Source: Treponema sp. (lineage in GTDB: Bacteria; Spirochaetota; Spirochaetia; Treponematales; Treponemataceae). From it: a stretch of 64,000 nt of DNA. The first letter of the stretch is position 1. Each line of letters starts with the position of its first letter. The translations under genes and the position numbers were made by a program. The notes beneath the pieces are model-generated. The model was not told where the DNA came from. It did not search any database and worked only from the letters and a program-made list of their open reading frames with translations. The stretch spans positions 21,201-85,200 of the forward strand of contig JAILKS010000013.1 of assembly GCA_024693715.1 (NCBI GenBank), in the 5' to 3' direction. Shown piece by piece: positions 17,918 to 26,906 of this stretch.

Positions 17918-20900
17918 TGAAAAAATTATTATTTACTTTTGCATTGTTTGCACTCGCTGCAGTTTCTTTATCTGCAAAACCAAAATATATTTCTCCTAAC
18001 AACGATGGTGTTCAGGATGAACTTGTAATTCCTTTGAATATTTCAGATAAAAGATATATTCAGGGCTGGAGTCTTGTGATTATGGATTCCAACAAAAATG
18101 TAATCCGAACAATTGAAAATAAAATTGCTCTTGGTAAGAAAATCGGCTTTAAATCTTTCTTTAAGCAGCTTGTTGCTCCAAAACAGGGAATCGCTGTTCC
18201 ATCTTCAATTACATGGAATGGTGCAATGAATAACGGTGAAACAGCACCTGACGGAACTTACTACTATTATGTTACTGCAACAGATGATAACGGAAATACC
18301 GGTAAAACAAGAGAATATGAAGTTATCGTAGATACAGTCGCTCCTGAAATTACACTTGCACAGCCTTCAGATAAAACTTTTGGTGAAGGTGCAAAAGCAT
18401 CGCTTAAAATCAGACAGTCTGGTTCTAAAGAAGATGAATGGCTTGGTGTTTTTAAAGCGGCAGACGGAACTGTCGTAAAAACAGTGAAATTTACCGGCGA
18501 ACCTTCAGATTTCAGCTGGTACGGTACAAAGGATAATGATACTCAGGTAATGGACGGTATTTATTCATACGAAATCACCGCTACAGACCGTGCCGGAAAT
18601 AAATCGCCATATGCTGTAATTTCAAATATCATTTATTCTGCAGATAAGCCTGCAACAAATATTTACGTTTTAGGTTCAAGATATTTTTCACCTGGAACAC
18701 AGAGCAAAAATAAGGATGTAACCTTTAACGTTACAATTCCTGTTCCTGAAGAAAAAACAGGAAATAAACTTGTTGAATGGTCAGTTGTAATTAATAAAGC
18801 AGGAAAAGAAGTAAAGACTTATAATCAGACAAAGGATGGAAGTATCCCGCCGGAAAAAATTGTTTTTGACGGAACAGGTGATGACGGTAAATTCCTTGGC
18901 GACGGTGAATATCAGGCATCTGTAACTGCAAAATATCTTAACGGATACGTTCCGGCAAAAATTTCTTCACCAGTAGTAGTGCTTGATACAGAAAAGCCTG
19001 CAGCACAGATTACTGCATCAGATAAAGTTTTTGGTGCAGGTGCAAAATCTGAAGTTAAGTTCAATATTCTTGTTCCGCCTGTAAAAGGTGCTCCTGTAGA
19101 AAATTGGAAGGCACAGATAAAATCTGCAGATAATAATGAAGTAATAAAAACCTTTGATCTTGGCGAATATCCTGCAGATACACTTTCATGGAACGGATTG
19201 AATGAAAAAGGTGAAATTGCAGAAAAAGGAAAATATTATCTTGAGCTTTCTGCAACAGACCTTGCCGGTAATGAAGGAATAACTAAAACTGTAGATTCAG
19301 TTACATTCGATACCACAGAGACTCAGCTTTTACTTGCAATGCAGGACAGTGCTTTCTCTCCGAATGCAAACAGAATTAAAGATACAATTTCAATCACTCC
19401 TGTAACTGCCACTAAAGATGTTGTAAACTATGAATTTAAAATTTCTGATGCAAAGGGAAATATTGTTTATTCAAGAAAAGAAAATAAAAAGCTTCCTGTA
19501 AGTTTTATCTGGGATGGAAAAGACAACGACGGAGTCCTTTGTGATGACGGACTTTTTGCTGCAAGTCTTACTGTAACTGCTGCCAACGGCTCTGTTGCTT
19601 CTGCTGCAACTCCAACTTTTGAAATTGATACTAAATTCCCTTCTATCAGTGCAGAAGTTCCATACACATTCTTCTCGCCTGATTCAGATGGAATTCAGGA
19701 TGCAGTGCTGGTTAAGCTTACTGATTCTACTTCAGAAAAATTATGGACAGCAGAAATCAGAAATGTAAAGGATAAGGCTGTAAAGACTTATAAATGGAAC
19801 GGAACAAAATCTGATTTTTCATGGGATGGTACAGATGAATCCGGAAATCTTGCAGCGGACGGAAAATACAGCATTGTCATTTATTCAACAGATGATGCCG
19901 GAAACAGCTTCAGTACTGAAATCAAGAATATTGTTCTCGACAGCAGGGAAACAAAGCTTTATCTTACAGCAGAATACGAAGGAATCTCTCCTAATAATGA
20001 TAAGGTTCTTGATGTTCAGGAATTTGCAGTTAATGCATCTGTAACAGAAAATATTCTTTCATGGAATTTTGACGTAAGAAAAGAAGATGGAAAATCAGTT
20101 TACTCACTTTCAAACAAGGATTCTGCAAATCTTCCGTCAAAAATCAGATGGAATGGTGCAGACAGCGAAAACAATGTTTGTGAAGGAACATTTACAGGAA
20201 CTTTGAATGTAGTTTATAAAAAAGGTAATGTTGTAAATGCAGTTACATCTCCATTTATCTGTTCTGCAACACCACCTCAGCTTAAAGTTCAGACAGCACC
20301 GGTTTATTTCAGTCCTGATAATGACGGTATTGATGATGATCTTTTCATAAAGCTCACTGGAAATACTAAAGCAAAAATCAAGAACTGGTCTTTCAATGTT
20401 TATGATCCTAAGGGAAAACTCTTCTGGAAAAATGAAGGAAAGACTTCGATTACCGAAAGACTTGTATGGGACGGTTTGAGTAACGTACAGAAGGATAAAT
20501 ACGGAAATGCTGAACGTGTTCAGTCTGCAATGGATTATCCTTATAAGTTTATTATTACAGATAATCTTGGAATGACTTCAGTTGTAGAAGGCGTTATTCC
20601 TGTGGATGTTCTTGTAATCCGTGAAGGAAATGTTCTTAAGATGGCAGTTCCGTCAATTATCTTCGAATCAGATTCTTCAAACTTCCAGACTGCAAACACA
20701 ACTCTTGCTCCTGATCAGGTAAGAAGAAACATTGAGATTTTGAATCGTGTAGCAGATATCCTCAAGAAATTTACAGATTACAAGATTTTGATTCAGGGAC
20801 ATGCAAACAGAGTTTCTGACAATGAAAATGAAGAAACACAGGATAATATGTCTCAGTGGGGAAGGGCACTTATTCCTCTTTCTAAAGAGCGTGCAGATGC

Positions 20901-21045
20901 AATTAAAGCATATCTTGTAAAACGTGGTGTAAGTGAAGCTTCTGTTTCTACAGAGGGTATGGGTGGAACAAAGCCTGTAGTTGAACCAAAGGATAAGGAC
21001 AACAACTGGAAGAACAGACGTGTAGAATTTATCCTTGAAAAATAA
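17917..21045 (+). CDS. Giant repeat protein: FlgD/Ig-like repeats plus C-terminal OmpA domain
   Basis: 1042 residues. After a signal peptide (about 1-20) come units of about 100 residues that alternate a surface-protein motif of FSPNNDGxxD type (near 26, 586, 693 and 800, with weaker copies at about 251 and 488) with FlgD-like ends of the form WDGxDxxGxxxxDGxYxxxxxAxDxAGN. Residues about 930-1042 form an OmpA-like domain (ILIQGHANRVS, LSKERADAIKAYL, NRRVEFIL) that binds peptidoglycan. Translationally coupled to the barrel gene. The layout suggests a periplasm-spanning or surface scaffold held by the cell wall. Its end overlaps the convergent MTHFS gene by 17 bases. Confidence 0.82.
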   Translation: MKKLLFTFALFALAAVSLSAKPKYISPNNDGVQDELVIPLNISDKRYIQGWSLVIMDSNKNVIRTIENKIALGKKIGFKSFFKQLVAPKQGIAVPSSITWNGAMNNGETAPDGTYYYYVTATDDNGNTGKTREYEVIVDTVAPEITLAQPSDKTFGEGAKASLKIRQSGSKEDEWLGVFKAADGTVVKTVKFTGEPSDFSWYGTKDNDTQVMDGIYSYEITATDRAGNKSPYAVISNIIYSADKPATNIYVLGSRYFSPGTQSKNKDVTFNVTIPVPEEKTGNKLVEWSVVINKAGKEVKTYNQTKDGSIPPEKIVFDGTGDDGKFLGDGEYQASVTAKYLNGYVPAKISSPVVVLDTEKPAAQITASDKVFGAGAKSEVKFNILVPPVKGAPVENWKAQIKSADNNEVIKTFDLGEYPADTLSWNGLNEKGEIAEKGKYYLELSATDLAGNEGITKTVDSVTFDTTETQLLLAMQDSAFSPNANRIKDTISITPVTATKDVVNYEFKISDAKGNIVYSRKENKKLPVSFIWDGKDNDGVLCDDGLFAASLTVTAANGSVASAATPTFEIDTKFPSISAEVPYTFFSPDSDGIQDAVLVKLTDSTSEKLWTAEIRNVKDKAVKTYKWNGTKSDFSWDGTDESGNLAADGKYSIVIYSTDDAGNSFSTEIKNIVLDSRETKLYLTAEYEGISPNNDKVLDVQEFAVNASVTENILSWNFDVRKEDGKSVYSLSNKDSANLPSKIRWNGADSENNVCEGTFTGTLNVVYKKGNVVNAVTSPFICSATPPQLKVQTAPVYFSPDNDGIDDDLFIKLTGNTKAKIKNWSFNVYDPKGKLFWKNEGKTSITERLVWDGLSNVQKDKYGNAERVQSAMDYPYKFIITDNLGMTSVVEGVIPVDVLVIREGNVLKMAVPSIIFESDSSNFQTANTTLAPDQVRRNIEILNRVADILKKFTDYKILIQGHANRVSDNENEETQDNMSQWGRALIPLSKERADAIKAYLVKRGVSEASVSTEGMGGTKPVVEPKDKDNNWKNRRVEFILEK

Positions 21046-21616
21046 GATTCATTTTTACATCATTTTCCGTAACAGGAAGATTTTGTAAAATTTGAAAATC
21101 AAAACAGACACCTGCGGTTTTTATGCTGCAGGTGTTTTTTATAACTGCAGATTTAAGCTCTGAAAGAAATTTATCGTAAAAGCCTTTTCCTCTTCCAAGC
21201 CTGTCCCCATTGTCGGTAAATGAACGGCCCGGAACTAAAATAAGAACGTTTCCATTGAGAGAGGAGGTTTCAAGCTTTTTGCACTTTGTTTCATCCGGTT
21301 CTTTTATTCCGTAATAACCGTCATTCAGACTGTAGGAAGCGCCGGCAGTATCATCAAAATAATAAAAATCAAGAGAGCCTGACTGAAGATTTACCTTTGG
21401 AACAGCAATTTTTTTTTCCTGAACGAATGAAGAAATTATCACAGCGCCCAAATCAACTTCATCGTCCAATGCCATGTATGCGAGGATAATATCGGCGGTT
21501 AAATATTCATCTGATGTAACGATTTTTTTACAGATATCTTGAGATTTTGCATGAAGGACAGCCTGATTTTCATTTACAAGCTGCTTTATTTTTGATCTGA
21601 TTTCCTGCTTTGTCAT
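21029..21616 (-). CDS. 5-formyltetrahydrofolate cyclo-ligase (MTHFS)
   Basis: 195 residues, the usual size. ATP and folate motifs are visible: VPKV at about 72-75, LVPGRSFTDNGDRLGRGKGFYDKFL at about 127-151, with the GRGKGxYD signature, and an N-terminal KxxIRSKIK helix. It converts 5-formyl-THF to 5,10-methenyl-THF with ATP, feeding one-carbon pools used also by ThyX. It ends inside the end of the convergent OmpA-repeat gene, a 17-base tail-to-tail overlap. The ribosome site is weak. Confidence 0.88.
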   Translation of the reverse strand: MTKQEIRSKIKQLVNENQAVLHAKSQDICKKIVTSDEYLTADIILAYMALDDEVDLGAVIISSFVQEKKIAVPKVNLQSGSLDFYYFDDTAGASYSLNDGYYGIKEPDETKCKKLETSSLNGNVLILVPGRSFTDNGDRLGRGKGFYDKFLSELKSAVIKNTCSIKTAGVCFDFQILQNLPVTENDVKMNLIFQG

Positions 21617-21685
21617 ATTCTGATTTTAGACCTTGTTCGTTATATTAGTCAAATTAATTTTTTATAAAAATGTCTTGTAAATGTG

Positions 21686-21714
21686 TTGACATAAATCATG
21701 AATTTTAATAAGAT
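21686..21714 (+). promoter_or_regulatory. Promoter of tRNA-Asn
   Basis: TTGACA (21686-21691), 17-base spacer, TAAGAT (21709-21714). Transcription would begin near 21721, leaving a 5' leader of about 17 bases before the mature tRNA. Confidence 0.6.
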
Positions 21715-21737
21715 TATATCACGTTCGAAAGAGCGAT

Positions 21738-21810
21738 GGTTCCTTAGCTCAGTCGGTAGAGCAACGGACTGTTAATCCGTGTGTCGCTGGTTCAAGCCCA
21801 GCAGGAGCCG
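21738..21810 (+). tRNA. tRNA-Asn (anticodon GTT)
   Basis: 73 bases folding into a standard cloverleaf. The acceptor GGTTCCT pairs with AGGAGCC (one U-G), the anticodon stem ACGGA/TCCGT frames CTGTTAA with anticodon GTT, the T loop is GGTTCAAGCC-like, and the discriminator is G. The 3' CCA is not encoded. Only four bases separate it from the end of the convergent M16-like gene. Confidence 0.96.
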
Positions 21811-21813
21811 TTA

Positions 21814-24648
21814 TTATTTTTTTCCTTCTTTGCTGTAAACTCTGAAGGCCGGAATTTCCGGGAAGGCTGTAAGAGCCTGTATATAATCTTCAATTCCTGC
21901 CTGCTGAATATAATTGTACATTTCAAGATAATACAAGGCATCAGATTCATAAGGGAAGTATTCAAAGCCCTGCTGTAAAAGCTTTGCGGTGCCGGTTGTT
22001 GTTCCTGCTTCTGTAAATTGTGTTGAAATCCATATGTCTTTTATAAGTTGAATTGTTTGTGCTGCTTTTTGTGATGTAAGTTCTTTTTTTATCTGCGAAA
22101 TTGTTGTTTTAAAAGCTGAATCAAGTTCTTTTGTATGAGGAACATTTTGAACGATTACTGCCGCTGTATCCATCTGTGCTTTTGTAAAAGAGGCGGCGGC
22201 TGTACTTCCTTTTAATCTTTGATTTGAATTTATATTGTCCTGAAGCTTGTTTACAATATATAAAAGCATTGCATTGAAAAGTGCTTCATCCTTTGTTCCG
22301 AACTGAGGAGATGAAAAAAAGTACATTACAGGATCGAGAAATTCTGTAGTAGGTATAAGAACTGCAGGCATAGGTCCTGCTTTTTCTGCAGGAATGTCGG
22401 TCAGGAACGTATGATTTATTTGTGTTGTAACGCTTTTACTTGTTGTAAGCTTTGTTACCGCATATGAAATGTTTGTTTTGTTTTTATTGTTCGTTAATAA
22501 ACCAAGTGTCGTGTTCATTATGGTAACGATGTTGTCAGAAAAATTACCTGTAACAATCAGTTTGTATCTTGAAGAATCAAGGAGCAAAGGATAATATTCA
22601 AGAATTTTCAGATATGTAGTATCTTCAAGAATGTCTTTTTTTGTTTCAAAAAGTGTAATGAACTGTGAGTCTGGATAAAGTGTTTCTACTGCTTTTGAAT
22701 ACATTTGATTTACTGCGCTTCCGTTTTCCATTCTTTTTTTGTACTGCCTGTTCGCTACTGCACGGTCTGCCGTTGCCGGAAGTACGTCGGAATAAATAAT
22801 TGCATCTGCAACTGCTTTTGCGATTTTCGGTAAATCAACATTTTCGCATTCAATTATAATCTGACTTGTCGTTATGTCTGTATTTGATGTTACGACCGGC
22901 ATTCCCTGAATCTGGCCTTTTTGCTGTAGTGCAACTATTTCTCTTTGAATGTTTGTCGTAAGAATGTTTATCATCACTTCTTCAAAGCCGTGATTATTCG
23001 CACTGTTTAATTTTCCGCCATTAACTGAAATCAAGAAAGTTACCTGAGAGGTGTTTCCGTTATATTTTGTAACAAGAGGAATTCCATTTAAAAGTTTGAC
23101 TTTTTTTATCTGTTCCTTATTAAGCTTATAGAATTGCTGTGCATCGTTTACGTAAGCGGCTTCTTCCGGTGTAAAAAAGTTCTGTGAATCCTTCGGATTA
23201 TAATTTTTTATATCTGCAAATTCCTTTTGGGTGTACCAGCTTGCATTTTCAATTGTGATTTCTTCAAAGCCTGCCGATTTGTATTCTGCTTTATGAGCAT
23301 AATAATCCTTTGAATTGATAATTATAAAAATGAATGGTTTTTCTTTTGTCAGTTTTGAAGAGATTTGCGATGCCTTTATTTTTTTATATTTTTCGAGCCG
23401 TGATGATAAGGTTTGTACTTCTATGGAATCCTGTGCTTTATCTAAGGATGATTCTAAAAAGGACTGATATGGTTCTATTGCCCACCATGAGCTTAAATTA
23501 TCCATATATTCAGCAGATGATGTATTAATCAGATTCATTGAATATTGTGCATTCTGAAGGGCGACTTCATATTCTGCCGAGTTGATGTTTTTGATTGCGT
23601 TTTCTACTTCCTTTGAAAATAAAAGTGACTGCTTGAGTGAGTTTGTCTTGATTTTTGGATCTGCCGGATTTTGAAGAAGCGTCTGTATGATGAGACGGTT
23701 GCTGTTTTTTTTGTGTGCAGAAGATGCATTTATGTATTCATTACCGGGAATATTTAGTTCGGCAAGATTTAACAGATTATATTTGAAAAAAGAATAATCG
23801 TTGTTGTAAATCAAGGCGGCTAAATCACTTTCTTCCATATCAAGATTCAGATACTGTATTACGACCTGTGTAAGTTCATCTGAAAAATCAGGATTATGAA
23901 GTACGAATTTTCTTTGTGTCACTTTATGTTCAAGAGGTTTTTCCTGTGGTGAAGAATAAACGCTGTAGAATCTTCCGAAGGTTTTGTTCAGCACGTTGAG
24001 AATCTGTTTTGAATCGAAATTTCCGCTAATGAAAACCGCGCTGTTTTGAGGAATGTAATATCTTGTAGAAATTGTATTTATGATTGAACGTGCGTTTTTT
24101 GCAGTTGTTTTATTGAATAACGGAGGATATATTCCCGAATCATGCTTCCATGGAGAATCTGAAAAAACCTTTGCATCAATTGCACTGTTTATAAAACCGC
24201 TCATCGATTCTGCGTTTTCTTTAACTTCGAGTTTAAGTGCATTAAGTTCCTTTTGAATTAACTCATTGGAAAAATTAGGCTCAAAGGCTGTGCGTGCAAG
24301 AAGCTCCAGAATTACATCCTTTTGAGAAGAGGTTGCCTGTATTACATAGCGCGAAGAATCGGCGTTGCAGAAGGCCTGTTCGAATTTAATGTCAGAAAGA
24401 CTTGCGGCAAACAGTCTTGAATAAAGCTTGAAAAATCCGCTTGTGTTTTGTGTCTGTGATGAAAAGCCTGCACGAACGGTATATTCTATTCTTATAAGCG
24501 GATCTGAATGATCTTCAAGTAAAAAAACAGTCAGCCCGTTTTCAAGAGTATATTGTTTTACAGCATCCTTTGGTGCAGAAAATATCAGGGCGTTAAAAAA
24601 TAAAAATGAAACAACTGATATCAAAATGTTTTTATAAATCTTTTTCAT
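21814..24648 (-). CDS. M16 (insulinase)-like protein, apparently without catalytic zinc site
   Basis: 944 residues with a signal peptide (about 1-24, ending FSA). The M16 fold is clear: YTLENGLTVFLLEDHSDPLIRIEYTVRAG at the start, strand-helix patterns repeated in four subdomains, and an R/Y-rich closing segment. Where active enzymes have HxxEH after G-x-A-H, this protein reads SGFFKLYSRLF (about residues 70-80), so all three metal/catalytic residues are absent. A later ALKLEVKENAE region keeps a Glu. It is therefore best read as a secreted, non-catalytic M16 homologue, perhaps a partner or chaperone-like subunit. Length fits two fused M16 halves. Confidence 0.78.
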   Translation of the reverse strand: MKKIYKNILISVVSFLFFNALIFSAPKDAVKQYTLENGLTVFLLEDHSDPLIRIEYTVRAGFSSQTQNTSGFFKLYSRLFAASLSDIKFEQAFCNADSSRYVIQATSSQKDVILELLARTAFEPNFSNELIQKELNALKLEVKENAESMSGFINSAIDAKVFSDSPWKHDSGIYPPLFNKTTAKNARSIINTISTRYYIPQNSAVFISGNFDSKQILNVLNKTFGRFYSVYSSPQEKPLEHKVTQRKFVLHNPDFSDELTQVVIQYLNLDMEESDLAALIYNNDYSFFKYNLLNLAELNIPGNEYINASSAHKKNSNRLIIQTLLQNPADPKIKTNSLKQSLLFSKEVENAIKNINSAEYEVALQNAQYSMNLINTSSAEYMDNLSSWWAIEPYQSFLESSLDKAQDSIEVQTLSSRLEKYKKIKASQISSKLTKEKPFIFIIINSKDYYAHKAEYKSAGFEEITIENASWYTQKEFADIKNYNPKDSQNFFTPEEAAYVNDAQQFYKLNKEQIKKVKLLNGIPLVTKYNGNTSQVTFLISVNGGKLNSANNHGFEEVMINILTTNIQREIVALQQKGQIQGMPVVTSNTDITTSQIIIECENVDLPKIAKAVADAIIYSDVLPATADRAVANRQYKKRMENGSAVNQMYSKAVETLYPDSQFITLFETKKDILEDTTYLKILEYYPLLLDSSRYKLIVTGNFSDNIVTIMNTTLGLLTNNKNKTNISYAVTKLTTSKSVTTQINHTFLTDIPAEKAGPMPAVLIPTTEFLDPVMYFFSSPQFGTKDEALFNAMLLYIVNKLQDNINSNQRLKGSTAAASFTKAQMDTAAVIVQNVPHTKELDSAFKTTISQIKKELTSQKAAQTIQLIKDIWISTQFTEAGTTTGTAKLLQQGFEYFPYESDALYYLEMYNYIQQAGIEDYIQALTAFPEIPAFRVYSKEGKK

Positions 24649-24710
24649 TCTTCTATTATATAATAATTTTATCTTTTTGCATCTAGAAAATTGATGTCAG
24701 TTATAGTAAT

Positions 24711-26894
24711 ATGTTTTTCATGGTAAGTGTAGATTATAAATCAGATATAGACAAAATTGAAATTCCTAAAGATTTAATCAAGGGTAAAAGACTTTTAACT
24801 AAAGCAGAAATTCAGATTCTCGAAAAAAATCTGAATCATAACGAAGATTCTTTGTGGAATAATTTTTATGTAGACGCTGAAGAAAACTGCTTTGATGCAG
24901 AGCTTATTCATTTCTGTGATTTTTCAGGCTATGTAATCCTTGGTAAATTAAAAAAAGGAATGCTCAATTACAACGATCTTCATCTTGAGTGTGGAATTGA
25001 ACATTCAAAGCTTCATAATGTAGTTACCGGTGATGATAATGTCATCCGCAATGTTGCTTATCTTGATAATTACAGGCTTGGAAACAGGGTAATTCTTTTT
25101 AATATAAACGAAATGTGCTGTACCAAGCATTCGAAATTCGGAAACGGAATCCTTAAAAACGGTGAAAGTGAAAATAACAGAATCTGGATTGGTGTTGCAA
25201 ACGAAAACGACGGGCGAAGCATTCTTCCTTTTGAATCTCTTATTCCTGCCGATGCATATCTGTGGTCTCATTACCGTGATGATAATGAGCTTTTGAATAG
25301 ATTTGTTCAGCTCACAGAATACGGTAACACAAAAGAGCTTAATACCTTCGGTTTTGTTGATGATGATTGTGTCATTAAAAATTCGAATATCATTAAGGAT
25401 GCAAAAATAGGAAAATGTGTTTATATAAAGGGTGCTTTTAAATTAAAGAACATAACTATCCTTTCATCTCCCGAAGAGCGTTCACAGATTGGTGAAGGCG
25501 TTGAAATGGTAAATGGTATTTTAGGTTATGGAAGCAAGCTTTTTTATCAGGCAATTGCAGTCCGCTTTGTAATCGGAAGAAACTGTCAGGTAAAATATGG
25601 AGCACGTCTTTTAAATTCAGTCCTCGGTGATAATTCTACTATTTCCTGCTGTGAGGTTTTGAATAATCTTATTTTCCCTTTCCACGAACAGCATCATAAT
25701 TCATCCTTCCTTATTGCAACAACAATTATGGGACAGTCAAACATCGCATCAGGTGCAACAATCGGAAGTAATCATAACTCACGAAGTCCTGACGGTGAAA
25801 TTTTTGCAAAGCGTGGTTTCTGGCCTGGTCTCTGTTCTGACTTCAAGCATAATTCGCGTTTTGCATCCTTTGTTCTTGTTTCAAAGGGAAGTTATCAGCA
25901 TGAGCTTGATATTCCTTATCCGTTCTCGCTTGTAAGTCCCGGTGATAAATCTGATGAAGCAATTTCTATCATACCGGCATTCTGGTTTATGTATGATATG
26001 TTTGCAATTACAAGAAATAAAAATAAATTTACAAAAAGAGATAAGCGTATCGTAAAGGTTCAGCATATTGAATTTGATCCTCTTGCACCGGACACAATGC
26101 AGGAAATCCTTTTTTCAACTGAACGTCTTATAGGACTTACTGCAGAATATTTGAAGGAAAATCAACCGGATGTAGTAAAAAATGCAAAAACACAGCAGCA
26201 GATTTTCCAGTGTGCGAAGGATTATCTTCATAAAAATGAGGAAGCTGATTTTACTTTATTCGATCAGGTATGTCAGAAAAAATTCGGTGCAATCATCTTA
26301 AAACCTGTAAAGGCCTATAAGATGTATAGAAAGATTGTAAAATATTTTGCAACACGTACACTCATGGAATTCTGTAAATCATTGCACGAGGAATATCTTA
26401 ATCCTGAAATGATTGAAGAAATAAGAAAGCTTCCTCTTTATACCCAGTGGGAAAATGTCGGCGGTCAGATTATTCCGTGCGAAAAAATCAATGAGCTTTT
26501 TGCAGACATTAAGAGTGGAAAATATGTAAACTGGGATGAAGTTCATGATTATTATAATCTCTGTGAAGCATCTTATGAAAAATTTAAGGTACGTTATGCG
26601 CTTTATCTTCTTGAGCAGCTTTATTCACGACCGATTGAAGATTTTTCTCCTGATATTTACAGGGATGTAATTGAAGATGTTATTATTGTTGCAAATGAAA
26701 TATATAATCATTCCGTTCAGTCTCGTGAAAAGGATTATACTGATTATTACAGAAACATGACTTATCGAAACAGACAGGAAATGGAAATTGTAATTGGACC
26801 ATTGAGCGACAATTCATTCTTAAATCAGCTTAAGGTAGATACAGAACAGTTTGTTAAAGAAATCGGAGTTGTCTTTAAGGGATTGATAAAATAG
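24711..26894 (+). CDS. DUF4954-type protein with left-handed beta-helix (hexapeptide) core
   Basis: 727 residues, no signal peptide. Residues about 230-400 contain hexapeptide-like turns (IGEGVEMVNGILGYGSKL, VIGRNCQVKYGARLLNSVLGD), as in acyl- or nucleotidyl-transferase beta-helices. This is followed by GSNHNSRSPDGEI and FWPGLCSDFKHNSRFASFVL, which I associate with DUF4954. The C-terminal 250 residues are helical. A second ATG lies 9 bases in; no ribosome site is visible and a TATAGT ends four bases upstream of the first ATG. leuA follows after 12 bases. Enzymatic role unproven. Confidence 0.68.
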   Translation: MFFMVSVDYKSDIDKIEIPKDLIKGKRLLTKAEIQILEKNLNHNEDSLWNNFYVDAEENCFDAELIHFCDFSGYVILGKLKKGMLNYNDLHLECGIEHSKLHNVVTGDDNVIRNVAYLDNYRLGNRVILFNINEMCCTKHSKFGNGILKNGESENNRIWIGVANENDGRSILPFESLIPADAYLWSHYRDDNELLNRFVQLTEYGNTKELNTFGFVDDDCVIKNSNIIKDAKIGKCVYIKGAFKLKNITILSSPEERSQIGEGVEMVNGILGYGSKLFYQAIAVRFVIGRNCQVKYGARLLNSVLGDNSTISCCEVLNNLIFPFHEQHHNSSFLIATTIMGQSNIASGATIGSNHNSRSPDGEIFAKRGFWPGLCSDFKHNSRFASFVLVSKGSYQHELDIPYPFSLVSPGDKSDEAISIIPAFWFMYDMFAITRNKNKFTKRDKRIVKVQHIEFDPLAPDTMQEILFSTERLIGLTAEYLKENQPDVVKNAKTQQQIFQCAKDYLHKNEEADFTLFDQVCQKKFGAIILKPVKAYKMYRKIVKYFATRTLMEFCKSLHEEYLNPEMIEEIRKLPLYTQWENVGGQIIPCEKINELFADIKSGKYVNWDEVHDYYNLCEASYEKFKVRYALYLLEQLYSRPIEDFSPDIYRDVIEDVIIVANEIYNHSVQSREKDYTDYYRNMTYRNRQEMEIVIGPLSDNSFLNQLKVDTEQFVKEIGVVFKGLIK

Positions 26895-26906
26895 GATTCT
26901 GAGCGG

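Noticed and set aside
21781..21978. A 65-codon plus-strand open frame starting in tRNA-Asn
   Set aside because: It begins inside the tRNA and lies antisense to the end of the M16-like gene.
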